In this document: one piece after another, positions 42,704 to 51,068 of the stretch
How positions within the stretch are numbered: position 1 is the stretch's first letter
Layout of the letters: every line of letters begins with the position of its first letter
Source of the DNA: Novosphingobium resinovorum
GTDB lineage: Bacteria; Pseudomonadota; Alphaproteobacteria; Sphingomonadales; Sphingomonadaceae
Assembly (NCBI RefSeq): GCF_001742225.1
Contig: NZ_CP017075.1
Location: forward strand, 1,364,001-1,428,000
Direction: 5' to 3'
DNA length: 64,000 nucleotides
The notes under the pieces: generated by a model
What the model saw: the letters and a program-made list of their open reading frames with translations, nothing else
What the model was told of the DNA's origin: nothing
The model's database searches: none
Made by a program: the position numbers and the translations under genes

Positions 42704-43663
42704 CTAGAACATCGCCCGCATGCCGAAGACGGCGGATATGCCGGACACATCATCGCCCGAAACACGCGCCAGCCGAGCAGTGCCGGCCAGCTTGCGCTCC
42801 CAGTGGACACCCACGTAAGGTGCCAGCGAACGGTTGCGATCGTACCGAAGGCGCGCGCCGAGTTCGAGGCGCTCGAAGCCGGATCCCACGTTCAGCGCGG
42901 ACACGTCCTGAAACGCGAAATCAACTTCGGCTTCAGGCTCGACCACAAGCGACTGGGTGATGCGCTGCTGGTAACCCGCCTTGCCGCGTGCATGGACGTC
43001 GCCCTTCTCGGACGCAAGGATCTGGCCGGTCACGTCGAACCAGTAGGGCGCCAGTCCCTCGATGCCGACCAGCGCGTAAGTGCGCTGCGGATCGGGACGA
43101 AAATCATGGCGCACGCCCAATTGCAGGTTGAACCAGGGGTCGAGCGCATGACGCCAGTAGGCAGCCAGTTCGATGCGTTCGGCTCGCTCGCCCAGCTTGC
43201 CCTCGCCCTCGCTGGCGAGAACCACACGGTCGATATCGCCGCCGTACCATGCCTGTCCTTCCCAGCCGAAACCGTCCTTGCCGTTGGCGGAGCGATACTC
43301 CAGCCGATCGACCTGCAGTGCGAACGTGGAAAAGGTCATTTCCCCGATCATCGCCTTGCGCGAAGCCGCCATGCGATCGGGAGCGAAGAAGCGGTCGGCG
43401 GGATGGTCGACCGGCACTGGGGGCGCGGGCGCGTCGCCCGGCTGATCGGCCACGGTCGCATCGGGCGTGGCGTGCGCCGAATGGTCCATCGCCGGGGCTG
43501 CGTCCTGACCGGGCATGTCCATGCCGGACATGTCATGGTCCATCCCTGAATGGTCCATCTGGGTATGATCCATGCCCGCATGGTCCTGCGCCCCGGCAGG
43601 AATCGGCAGGCCGACCAGCAGCAACGCGGAAAGCAGCGGCAGAGAGACAGAGCAGTGCGCCAT
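42704..43663 (-). CDS. copB: Copper resistance protein B (outer membrane)
   Basis: A 319-residue CopB. A signal peptide (about 1-25) is followed by Met/His repeats of the type MDHSGMDHDMSGMDM (residues about 28-65), which bind copper in the periplasm. A CopB beta-barrel domain fills the rest, ending in the aromatic residue of GMRAMF as in outer-membrane barrels. ATG 43663 overlaps the last base of the copA stop, so the two are coupled. The longer frame to 43993 is inside copA and is not used. Confidence 0.92.
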   Translation of the reverse strand: MAHCSVSLPLLSALLLVGLPIPAGAQDHAGMDHTQMDHSGMDHDMSGMDMPGQDAAPAMDHSAHATPDATVADQPGDAPAPPVPVDHPADRFFAPDRMAASRKAMIGEMTFSTFALQVDRLEYRSANGKDGFGWEGQAWYGGDIDRVVLASEGEGKLGERAERIELAAYWRHALDPWFNLQLGVRHDFRPDPQRTYALVGIEGLAPYWFDVTGQILASEKGDVHARGKAGYQQRITQSLVVEPEAEVDFAFQDVSALNVGSGFERLELGARLRYDRNRSLAPYVGVHWERKLAGTARLARVSGDDVSGISAVFGMRAMF

Positions 43664-45444
43664 CAGCCCTGCCCCTCCGCCACGTCCCGCCGCACGGTGA
43701 CCACGCGCATCATTCCAGCATGCATGTGCAGCAGCATGTGGCAGTGGAAGGCCCAGTCGCCCTCGCCGTCGGCGGTGAGGTCGAACGCGGCCTTGCCACC
43801 CGGCAAGACGTTGACGGTATGCTTGCGCGCACGGTGACCGGGTTCGCCCTGCACCAATTCGAAGAAATGCCCGTGCAGGTGGATCGGATGCGGCATCATC
43901 GTGTCGTTGATCAGCGTCACGCGCACCCGCTCGCCCAGCCGGAACGGGATCGGCGCCGGATTCTCGGACATTGCGGTGCCATCCATCGACCACATATAGC
44001 GTTCCATGTTGGCGGTGAGGTGAACTTCCACCTCGCGCGTCGGCACGCGCGGATCGGGGTTGGGATCACGCGAACGCAGGTCCGCATACGTCAGCACCCG
44101 GTGATCCGCGTCCTCCAGTCCGGTCGGGCGATCCGCCAGTCGGTCTACTGGCATCGGCGAGAGCGTGGCGACGCCCGGCCCCATCTTCACGCCAGGAGCG
44201 ACCGAAGCATCGCGCATTTTCATCGAATGCCCCGACATGCTGTCGTTGGCGGGCTTTGACAGATCGATCTCGCCGCCCTCGCCCATATCCATGCCTGACA
44301 TGTCCATCCCCATGTCGCGCATCGTCAGCAGCGGGCGTTTGCGAATTGGCGGCACCGGCGCGGCAAGGCCCATGCTCTGCGCCAGCGTCGCGCGGACTTG
44401 CCCTGAACGGTCAAGTGCTTCGGCGATGACGGCGTAGCTCTTCTCCGCGCCCGGCTCGACAATGAAGTCGTAGGTCTCGGCAATGGCGATCTGCACTTCG
44501 TCGGTTTCGACCGGTTGCACCGGATTGCCGTCCGCCGCCACCACGCGCAGCGGCAGCCCCGGTATGCGGAAGTTGAAGTTCGTCATCGACGAGGCGTTGA
44601 TGACGCGCAGCCGCACCCGCTCGCCCGGCGCGAACAGACCGGTCCAGTTCTCCGCCGTACCGTGGCCGTTGACCAGGAAGCTGTAGGTCGATCCCGTCAC
44701 GTCCGAGATGTCGGTCGCGTCCATTCGCATCTGCCCCCAGGCCAGTCGATCTTGCAGCGACTGGTCCTTTCCGGCCATCAATCCTGCCAGCGTCTGTTTC
44801 TGGCGATTGAAGTATCCGCTCATCATCTTGAGGCGGCGCATCTGTTCGTGCGGGTGGATCGGACTCCAGTCACTGAGGACCAGCACATGTTCGCGCTCGC
44901 AGGCGAGCGGGTCAGGTCCGGCGGGGTCGATGACGATCGGACCGAACAAGCCCTCGGCTTCCTGCATACCGGAATGCGAATGATACCAGAATGTACCCGA
45001 GTGGGTCAGCGGAAACTCGTAGGTGAAAGTCTCGCCCGGATCGATGCCGGGAAAGCTGACGCCAGGCACACCGTCCATCTGGAAGGGCACCAGCAGCCCG
45101 TGCCAGTGGATAGAACTCTGTTCGCGCAAGGTGTTGGTGACAGCGATGCGCACAGTCTGCCCTTCGCGCAAACGCAGTAACGGGGCGGGCAGCGTGCCGT
45201 TGACGGTCACTGCATGACCCGAGCGCCCCCCGGTGCCGAAGTGGCTCTGCCCGATCTGCAGGGCGATGGCATCACCCGACAACACGCCCGAACCCGCACT
45301 GGCATGCATGATCCCCGACGTACCGCTGCGCGCCCATGCCGGGAACAGCCCTGCCATGCCCGCACTTCCGGCCAGCATTCCGCCGATCTCGAGGAATCTA
45401 CGACGTGCGATGAGGCGTCGGGCGGCGAGTTCTAACATTGACAT
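43663..45444 (-). CDS. copA: Multicopper oxidase CopA of copper resistance
   Basis: A 593-residue laccase-type enzyme, periplasmic after Tat export (signal ARRRFLEIGGMLAG preceded by ARRLI). Copper ligands are seen in IHWHGLLVPFQMDG, FWYHSHSGMQEAEG, HPIHLHGHFFELV and WAFHCHMLLHMHAGMM. A Met-rich insert (MGMDMSGMDMGEGG) is typical of CopA. It oxidises Cu(I) to less toxic Cu(II). It is cotranscribed with the sigma-factor gene (25-base gap) and copB (overlap). Confidence 0.94.
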   Translation of the reverse strand: MSMLELAARRLIARRRFLEIGGMLAGSAGMAGLFPAWARSGTSGIMHASAGSGVLSGDAIALQIGQSHFGTGGRSGHAVTVNGTLPAPLLRLREGQTVRIAVTNTLREQSSIHWHGLLVPFQMDGVPGVSFPGIDPGETFTYEFPLTHSGTFWYHSHSGMQEAEGLFGPIVIDPAGPDPLACEREHVLVLSDWSPIHPHEQMRRLKMMSGYFNRQKQTLAGLMAGKDQSLQDRLAWGQMRMDATDISDVTGSTYSFLVNGHGTAENWTGLFAPGERVRLRVINASSMTNFNFRIPGLPLRVVAADGNPVQPVETDEVQIAIAETYDFIVEPGAEKSYAVIAEALDRSGQVRATLAQSMGLAAPVPPIRKRPLLTMRDMGMDMSGMDMGEGGEIDLSKPANDSMSGHSMKMRDASVAPGVKMGPGVATLSPMPVDRLADRPTGLEDADHRVLTYADLRSRDPNPDPRVPTREVEVHLTANMERYMWSMDGTAMSENPAPIPFRLGERVRVTLINDTMMPHPIHLHGHFFELVQGEPGHRARKHTVNVLPGGKAAFDLTADGEGDWAFHCHMLLHMHAGMMRVVTVRRDVAEGQG

Positions 45445-45469
45445 GTGCTTCTATACGCGCTGCGTTCGC

Positions 45470-46042
45470 CTATCCCTCAATGAGATGCGACAATTTCTGA
45501 CGTGCCCTGTATATACGGGTCTCCACTGCCTTGCGGCTGATGCCGAGGATCGCTCCGGCCTCTTCCTGCGACAGCCCTTCGATCGCGCACAGCAACAAAG
45601 GCTCCTTCAACATCGCGGGCAACGCAGCGATCGCGGAGTGAATGTGCGCGACTTCATGGTGAGAGGCGAACGCGGCTTCCGGCCCTTGTGCTTCGTCCGG
45701 GATGTCGTTGGCCTCTTCGAGCGGCAGTGCGAAGGCAAACAACCTTCGCACTGCTCGCCTGCGCGCCCAGTCGTGACATTTGTTGCGGGCGATGCGCAGG
45801 ATCCAGGCCCTGAACGGACGCGCGGGATCATAACGGTGCAGCGCCAGGAATGCGGCGACGAAGCTGTCCTGAGTGACATCCAGGGCCTCCACTTCGTTAC
45901 CGGTGTACCCGCGCACGAACCGATACACAGCGTCCCTATGGGCGCGCATCAAGGCGTCGTAACCCGCCTGCCGCCCGGCCAGCGCCGCGGAAAGGGCTTT
46001 CTCCTCTTCCTTCCGCAGATGATCCGGTGCGTTTCCAGGCAC
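45470..46042 (-). CDS. ECF sigma factor, CnrH-like
   Basis: A 190-residue ECF sigma-70 factor. Region 2 (EALDVTQDSFVAAFLALHRY and FRAWILRIARNKCHDW) binds the -10 element and core RNA polymerase. Region 4 (GLSQEEAGAILGISRKAVET) is the helix-turn-helix for the -35 element. It lies directly after the sensor and anti-sigma genes in the order Y-X-H known from the cnr/ncc systems, with nearly the same length as CnrH. It presumably transcribes this operon, including copAB, and maybe copCD. Confidence 0.9.
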   Translation of the reverse strand: MPGNAPDHLRKEEEKALSAALAGRQAGYDALMRAHRDAVYRFVRGYTGNEVEALDVTQDSFVAAFLALHRYDPARPFRAWILRIARNKCHDWARRRAVRRLFAFALPLEEANDIPDEAQGPEAAFASHHEVAHIHSAIAALPAMLKEPLLLCAIEGLSQEEAGAILGISRKAVETRIYRARQKLSHLIEG

Positions 46043-46048
46043 GCCAAT

Positions 46049-46495
46049 TCAATCTGCAGTCGGAGAAGTCAGCGCTTCGGCCACCGCCTTGTCGAAACGG
46101 GCCGTCTGGTCGGCACGCAGCACGTCGCGCATCGCGAAAACATGCTGCAGCGTGGCCTTCTGGAGTTCTCCCATCGCCACGTGCGACTGGTCCACCGCCT
46201 TCTCCACATTCGGACCATAGGCATGATCACGGCTGATCGCGCTCGCCAGGCTGGCATTGGCTGCCTTCAGTTCGCCTTCCAGCCGCATGCGGCGCTGCGC
46301 GAAATTGCGCTCCAGCACATCGACCCGGGCCTCCTGAGCGGCGTCGAGATCGAGTTCCCGGTGCATGATGGAATGGATGCGCGTTTCTGCAGGCGCACCA
46401 ACGCGCACCCGCTGCCCCACCCAGAGCGCCGCCAACGCGACGAGGAATGCCATCAGCGCAGCGACTGCATAGCGATGCATGCCGAAATCCCTCAC
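46049..46495 (-). CDS. cnrX: Periplasmic metal sensor, CnrX-like
   Basis: A 148-residue protein with one membrane anchor (VAALMAFLVALAALWVG, about 11-27) and a four-helix periplasmic domain of the ZraP/CnrX family. Positions H41, H45 (IHSIMH), E62, H118 and M122 match, at a constant shift of one, the nickel/cobalt ligands H42, H46, E63, H119 and M123 described for CnrX of Cupriavidus metallidurans. The length of 148 is the same. The GTG start overlaps the upstream stop (GTGA). It would sense metal and relieve the anti-sigma protein. Confidence 0.88.
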   Translation of the reverse strand: MRDFGMHRYAVAALMAFLVALAALWVGQRVRVGAPAETRIHSIMHRELDLDAAQEARVDVLERNFAQRRMRLEGELKAANASLASAISRDHAYGPNVEKAVDQSHVAMGELQKATLQHVFAMRDVLRADQTARFDKAVAEALTSPTAD

Positions 46496-46755
46496 GAACC
46501 GAGCAGATGCGACGGCGCAGCGGCGGGCACTCCCAGCAACGATCCATCATCGGCATGTACAGGCGAAGGCCCGGAAAGTCCTCCCCAGAGGCCCACGCCT
46601 CCGGCGACGATACAAGCCAGCATCAATGTCCGCCGGGCGGCCAATCGCTCGCGCCCTGAAGCCAGCCCCGCCATGACCCCGCCATCGATTTCGCCAAGGC
46701 CTGCGGGCATCGGCTCGTCGCGCACTTGCGCGAAAATACGATCAAGATTGTCCAA
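46492..46755 (-). CDS. Small membrane protein, probable anti-sigma factor (CnrY-like)
   Basis: About 87 residues from a TTG start at 46755, placed behind AAGGAG; another TTG at 46776 would add seven. The N-terminal cytoplasmic part (LDRIFAQVRDEPMPAGLGEI) could bind sigma, followed by one membrane span (TLMLACIVAGGVGLWGGLSG, about 49-68) and a short periplasmic tail. Size, topology and gene order match CnrY, the anti-sigma factor of the CnrYXH trio. It overlaps the sensor gene by four bases. Sequence alone would not be enough; the context makes the call. Confidence 0.72.
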   Translation of the reverse strand: MDNLDRIFAQVRDEPMPAGLGEIDGGVMAGLASGRERLAARRTLMLACIVAGGVGLWGGLSGPSPVHADDGSLLGVPAAAPSHLLGS

Positions 46756-46927
46756 GCCTCTGCTCCTTCCAGGCAATCATGCCCACGATGCGAATACGCA
46801 ACCACGCTCTTTTACCCTCACCCCTGGAAAAAATTTCATGTGCGAGAGGGATGGGCCGCTTCGCTGCGTATGACCTCATGCAAGTCCGGACAAGCTCGTT
46901 TGTCCGTCTCGAAGTGGAGTTACCGCG
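46756..46927. promoter_or_regulatory. Divergent control region of the cnrYXH-like/copAB and copCD units
   Basis: 172 bases between the divergent starts of the anti-sigma and copC genes must hold promoters in both directions. Likely targets of the local ECF sigma factor are expected here. The only notable elements are the A/T block CTGGAAAAAATTTCATG (about 46824-46840) and the repeat GTCCGGACAAGCTCGTTTGTCCG, which contains CGGACAA/TTGTCCG as a 7-bp inverted repeat. I cannot assign -35/-10 boxes with certainty. Confidence 0.5.
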
Positions 46928-47305
46928 ATGCGCCTTGCTGCCCTTGCCGCTACCGTATGCCTGACACTGACCGCCCTGCCCTCGACCGCCTTTGCCCATC
47001 CCAAGTTGCTGAGCGCAAACCCTACCGACAAGGCAACGGTCACCAAGCCCACGTCGATCACCCTCAACTTCTCCGAGGATCTCGTCGCGCCGCTTTCGGG
47101 AATCGATCTCGTGATGACCGGCATGCCGGGCATGACCGGCCACAAACCGATGCCGATCAAGGGGATTGCGGCCAGGGCCAAGGGCAAGACGCTCAGTGCC
47201 ACGCTTCCCCGCCCGCTCCCAAGCGGGACTTACGTTCTTACCTGGCACGCGGTCGCCGCAGACCAACACCGCATCGAAGGCAGCTACGGCTTCACAGTGC
47301 GCTGA
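46928..47305 (+). CDS. copC: CopC-domain copper-binding periplasmic protein
   Basis: A 125-residue CopC. The signal peptide ends TAFAHPKLLSANPTDK, leaving the copper-binding histidine at the mature N-terminus. Met-rich loop MTGMPGMTGHKPM and the C-terminal motif TWHAVAADQHRIEGSYGF with the second and third copper ligands are visible. It carries copper in the periplasm to CopD. Start ATG 46928 behind GTGGAGTTACC. The next gene begins four bases after its stop. Confidence 0.92.
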   Translation: MRLAALAATVCLTLTALPSTAFAHPKLLSANPTDKATVTKPTSITLNFSEDLVAPLSGIDLVMTGMPGMTGHKPMPIKGIAARAKGKTLSATLPRPLPSGTYVLTWHAVAADQHRIEGSYGFTVR

Positions 47306-47309
47306 CCCG

Positions 47310-48167
47310 ATGGAACAGGGCAGCCTCGCCGCCGCGCGCATCGTCAGTTACGGCCTCCTGCTGCTGACTGCGGGGCTGCCCTTCCATGCGCTGGCAGAAC
47401 GGCGGCCGCGCCTGTCGGCGCGCGAACGCGCAGTGCTCGGTGCTGTAACGGCCGGCTCCCTGCTCACGTCGATCTGGTGGGCGCTTGCCAACGTGGCGAC
47501 GATGGCCGCGCTGTCGATCGGCAAGCTCGATTCCGATACGGTGACGATCGTTCTCGGCTCCACGCCGCTGGGGTCGCTGCTGACGGTACGGGCAGCGCTG
47601 CTGGTGGCGCTTGGCTTTCTGTTGCTGGTTCGGCCGCAACCGCTGCTGCTGACCATCGCCGCGCTGCCGGCTCTGGCCAGCGCGGCATTCGCGGGGCACG
47701 CCAGCGCCGGCGAAGGTGCACCCGGCCACCTGCTTCAGGCAAGCGACATCCTGCACCTTAGCGCCGGAGCGCTCTGGCTGGGTGCACTCGCCCGCTTCCT
47801 GACGACGACGGTATCCGCTCGCAATTGCGATGCCAACGTGATCCGCAGCCTCGCCGGTTTCGCGCGGACCGGGACAGCGATCGTGGCGACGCTGTTCGTG
47901 ACCGGAACTGCCAGTGCATGGCTCATCAGCGGCGGGCAGTTGCCCGGAGGTGCCTGGCCCGTGCTGATCGGCTTCAAATTCGCGCTGTTCCTCGCAATGC
48001 TCGGCTTTGCTGCAGGCAACCGCTGGAAGCTCGTGCCAGAAATGGAAGACGGATTTTCCGATGCCCGCTGCCGCCTGATCGTGTCGCTGATGCTGGAAAC
48101 GGCCTGCGCGCTCGGGATCGTCGCGCTGGTGGGTTTTGCCGGGCTGCTCGATCCCCACGGCGGGTGA
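47310..48167 (+). CDS. copD: CopD-family copper transport membrane protein
   Basis: A 285-residue protein with about eight hydrophobic helices and the CopD-type sequences HLLQASDILHLSAGALWLGA and LVTGTAS-like FVTGTASAWLISGG. The conserved histidines lie in helices 5-6. It is thought to import or move copper across the inner membrane together with CopC. ATG 47310; the longer frame from 47166 lies inside copC. The stop codon lies in the loop of a strong hairpin. Confidence 0.9.
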   Translation: MEQGSLAAARIVSYGLLLLTAGLPFHALAERRPRLSARERAVLGAVTAGSLLTSIWWALANVATMAALSIGKLDSDTVTIVLGSTPLGSLLTVRAALLVALGFLLLVRPQPLLLTIAALPALASAAFAGHASAGEGAPGHLLQASDILHLSAGALWLGALARFLTTTVSARNCDANVIRSLAGFARTGTAIVATLFVTGTASAWLISGGQLPGGAWPVLIGFKFALFLAMLGFAAGNRWKLVPEMEDGFSDARCRLIVSLMLETACALGIVALVGFAGLLDPHGG

Positions 48168-48183
48168 GACCGCCGTGGGGATC
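48150..48183 (+). terminator. Hairpin spanning the copD stop codon
   Basis: Perfect 14-bp stem GATCCCCACGGCGG / CCGCCGTGGGGATC with loop GTGAGA, in which the TGA stop of copD sits. There is no T-run. The left arm encodes the last copD codons, so it may act as a transcript-end structure. Confidence 0.55.
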
Positions 48184-48195
48184 GGCCACGTGCTG

Positions 48196-48555
48196 TCAGG
48201 CACGCGCAGCGATCATGATAATCTCGACTTTGTATTCCGCTCTGGCCAGGCTGGACTCGCCGGTGCCACGCCCTAGCGCGAGATGGCCGGCGTTCCAGGC
48301 GTCCCACACCGCGTTCATCTCGGCAAAGTCGCCGATGTCCGCCAGCCAGATCGATACCGAAGCAGGTGGTCCTTGCTGCTGCCGGCCAGCACGAGGCGCC
48401 CATCGATCTCGGCCAGCAGCCTTGGTCCATTCGGTCACCCTCTCCCGGGCGCCCCGATCTAACCAAAAAGGTACAATGTATCGCCATGGATCACGGCCTC
48501 GCTTTATGCGTAGGCCTTGGTCGATGCGGGTACCGAAGAGCGGCAACGCGCCCAT
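48196..48555 (-). pseudogene. Degraded ridA-family gene
   Basis: Reading the minus strand in three frames recovers a RidA protein in order: ...TRIDQGLRI, then in another frame SEAVIHGDTLYLFG-stop-IGAP, LLAEIDGRLVLAGSSKDHLL, and in the first frame SIWLADIGDFAEMNAVWDAW and RAEYKVEIIMIAA to the stop at 48196. There is an inserted base near the start (ATAAAGC instead of ATGAGC), a TAG probably from CAG in FGQIG, and at least one more frameshift at KDHLL/VSIWL. The gene is dead, a relic at the border between the copper genes and the accessory island. Confidence 0.72.
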
Positions 48556-48872
48556 CCAAGACGCTCCGAGCCCGATCCGAGCGGCCCGGGACGCGACCGT
48601 CCGCTGTCCCTTTTCGACCAGGCTCGCTACCGGCGCAGAGGGGTGGATAGCTGGCGTTCAAGGGGGGCATGGCCAGCGCGAACAATCGCCTTTGTTAACT
48701 GGGGAACTGCCGCTAAGTCGGCGATCATGAGGCACAAAGAATCCCCATTCGTCCTAGCGTCACATCGATCTTTTGTATCGCCTTACTGCTCTCAGTCTGG
48801 GTGAGGCCGCCCAAGCGCCTTTCCGTGCGTTAAACCGCAAGTTCTGCAGATACCAGATTCTAGGGTTGCACG
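48556..48872. other. Non-coding stretch between ridA relic and AAA ATPase gene
   Basis: 317 bases in which I see no gene, repeat or RNA. Base composition drops in GC towards the right end, where the ATPase gene starts. Any promoter of that gene must be here; a possible -10-like sequence lies near the ATG, but nothing definite. Confidence 0.4.
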
Positions 48873-49973
48873 ATGGTCAAGCCAGTCACCAGTTGGAAAC
48901 AAATCTCCAAGATTGTTGTAAAGGGCTACAAATCCATTGAGAGCGTCGAGCTTCGGATGGGAAGCCTCAATGTGCTTATTGGCGCCAATGGAGCCGGAAA
49001 GTCGAACTTCATCGGCTTCTTCCGGATGATCCAAAACATCCTCAATCGCAATCTGCAGAACTATGTGGGGCAAGCGGGGGGGCCGGACGCGATGCTGCAT
49101 TATGGCCGCAAGTTGACACGATCTGTCGATGGTGAACTCTATTTCGGGAATAACGGCTACCTCTTTAACCTACAACCGACCGCCGACAACCGCCTCATGT
49201 TTTCGCGCGAGGCACTTTGGTGGAATATGAAGGGGGATTGGCACCCGGGATCAGGACACTTCGAAACGAAATTCGCTGATCGCGGCGCGCACGGTCTGAT
49301 TTGGGAACATGTCGTGCCAGCCATGCGGAGCTGGCGTGTCTATCATTTTCATGACACCAGCAGCACAGCCCTAGTGAAACAACTTCATAATGTCGGCGAC
49401 AACCTGTTTTTGCGCGATGACGCATCAAACCTTGCCGGTTTCTTGCTTCTTCTCTGGACAACGTATCCCGAGCATTACGGCCGGATCATTAAGACTATTC
49501 GGCTAGTCGCTCCGTTCTTTGGTGACTTCCTTCTTCGCCCAAGCCCATTTAATACCGAGAAGATCCAACTCGAGTGGACAGAGCTGGGAAAGGATGTGCC
49601 CTTCACAGCAAGCGCGCTATCCGACGGCACTCTCCGCTTTATGTGTCTCGCGACCGTACTTCTTCAACCTCAGGAGCTAATGCCGGCTGCGATCTTGATC
49701 GACGAGCCGGAACTTGGCCTCCATCCTTTTGCGGTGACGATACTTGGTGGGCTCATGAAGTCGGCTGCGATCGAGAACCAGCTGATTATTTCGACCCAGT
49801 CCGTCGAGCTGGTCAACGAGTTCGACCTCGAAGACCTTATTGTCGTTGACAAGCGCGCTGGGGCATCGACCTTCGCACGTCCTGACCCTCAGAAGTTGTC
49901 AGAATGGATGGAGGAATACAGTCTCGGCGACCTTTGGAAGAAAAACATCCTTGGCGGGCGTCCAGGTTTATGA
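48873..49973 (+). CDS. AAA ATPase (SMC/OLD-like, AAA_21 type), first gene of a two-gene pair
   Basis: A 366-residue ABC-type ATPase. Walker A GANGAGKSNFIGFF starts at residue 37, the signature-like LSDGTLRFMCLATVLL and Walker B ILIDEPELGLHPFAV follow, then the D-loop/His region IISTQSVELV. It lacks any second nuclease domain. Codon and base use (lower GC) differ from the genes to its left, suggesting transfer. It overlaps the DUF4276 gene by four bases. In defence systems such as PARIS, AbiL and RloAB an ATPase of this type senses phage and a small partner acts as toxin; here the same layout is seen (inference). Confidence 0.85.
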   Translation: MVKPVTSWKQISKIVVKGYKSIESVELRMGSLNVLIGANGAGKSNFIGFFRMIQNILNRNLQNYVGQAGGPDAMLHYGRKLTRSVDGELYFGNNGYLFNLQPTADNRLMFSREALWWNMKGDWHPGSGHFETKFADRGAHGLIWEHVVPAMRSWRVYHFHDTSSTALVKQLHNVGDNLFLRDDASNLAGFLLLLWTTYPEHYGRIIKTIRLVAPFFGDFLLRPSPFNTEKIQLEWTELGKDVPFTASALSDGTLRFMCLATVLLQPQELMPAAILIDEPELGLHPFAVTILGGLMKSAAIENQLIISTQSVELVNEFDLEDLIVVDKRAGASTFARPDPQKLSEWMEEYSLGDLWKKNILGGRPGL

Positions 49974-50620
49974 CGCGCGTTTATGTATTGGTCGAAGGCC
50001 AAACGGAAGAAGCCTTTATCAACGAGTTGATGGTGCAGCCCTATGCCGCGCGCGGCATCTATCTCACTCCGATCATTGTAAGCACGAGCCGTGGACACAA
50101 AGGCGGTCTCACGACTTATTCAAAGGTGAAGCCGCAGATCGATAAATTGTGCAAACAAGATGCAGGCGCCTTCATCACGACTTTGTTCGATTTTTACGCT
50201 TTACCTAAAGATTTCCCAGGACAAGCTAGTATAGCGTGTCACGGTACAAACCTAGCAAGAGTGGTTCACATAGAACAGCATTTTGCTGATGCGATTGGTC
50301 ACCTCAATTTCATACCGAACATCGTTCTCCACGAATTTGAAGCGCTTCTGCTCACCGACATCGACGCGTTTGCCGAATGGACTGATAACGACGACGTGCT
50401 GGCGCCGCTCCGCCATGCTCGGATGATCAACGCGCCCGAAGACATCAACGACAGCGTCCATACTGCGCCGTCGAAGCGGATCATGGCCGCGATGGCGGGC
50501 TATCAGAAGACCGTCCACGGTCCGCTCATTGCCTCGACGATTGGTCTCGACGCAATCCGTGCCGCATGTCCCCATTTTCATGGTTGGCTCAGTAAGCTGG
50601 ACGCACTGAACCCGCTTTAG
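49970..50620 (+). CDS. DUF4276-family protein, partner of the ATPase
   Basis: A 216-residue protein. The start VYVLVEGQTEEAF and the later IVLHEFEALLLTDIDAF (acidic cluster) are the DUF4276 hallmarks. The VEGxTE strand-loop resembles the glutamate motif of TOPRIM domains, as in the DUF4435 and RloB partners of ATPases. ATG 49970 overlaps the ATPase stop (ATGA); an upstream frame to 49904 is only overlap. Predicted cytoplasmic. Nuclease or toxin activity is inferred from family and context, not visible as a proven active site. Confidence 0.85.
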   Translation: MTRVYVLVEGQTEEAFINELMVQPYAARGIYLTPIIVSTSRGHKGGLTTYSKVKPQIDKLCKQDAGAFITTLFDFYALPKDFPGQASIACHGTNLARVVHIEQHFADAIGHLNFIPNIVLHEFEALLLTDIDAFAEWTDNDDVLAPLRHARMINAPEDINDSVHTAPSKRIMAAMAGYQKTVHGPLIASTIGLDAIRAACPHFHGWLSKLDALNPL

Positions 50621-51068
50621 GAGATTGGACTGTAGATATCGTCGCGGGTCGGAGATGCAGTCGCAATTGGGGGAGCCGCTTTCATGCTCACAAAACCGAA
50701 AGCTGACACACTGCAATCGGCCAAAGTGGTCGAATGAAGGGGCGATGAAAGAGAGCGAATTGTAGGTTATCCACAACCAAAATACCAACTCATCATCTGC
50801 AAACAACGCCCTGCCCCATTGTCAAGCTGCACCATTTTATGTCGCTGCAACCCAACCAAAATTGGTTGCAATCTTTGGTTTTGACACAGAATGTGATCCA
50901 ATATATTTATGTAATTCAATTGCTTGATCGGACGGCAGGCTCCATGTCTCCCCGACCAACTTCCTTATCAGCAAAAAACCGAGGTATCCTGCAGGTTTAG
51001 CCAGTGTGGCAACTCCACTGTGCGACGGCTATGTGCGACGGTCAAGAGTCTCGATTTTGGTCCTCGTT
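50621..51068 (+). promoter_or_regulatory. AT-rich intergenic region with inverted repeat and orphan promoter
   Basis: 448 bases without a gene between convergent genes. It is clearly A/T-richer than its surroundings. It contains the palindrome CAACCAA-AA-TTGGTTG (50853-50868). Twelve bases later TTGACA (50881-50886) stands 17 bases before TATTTA (50904-50909), a good sigma-70-type promoter reading to the right, although no gene on that strand follows. A small RNA could start here and run towards the 3' end of the next, opposite gene. No ORF of interest on either strand. Confidence 0.4.

Noticed and set aside
48556..48872. Possible transposase remnant next to the ridA relic
   Set aside because: No recognisable DDE or Tyr-recombinase motif and no terminal inverted repeats.
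50621..51068. Possible replication origin or attachment site in the AT-rich gap
   Set aside because: No iterons, no integrase or Rep gene nearby; only one palindrome. Not enough support.
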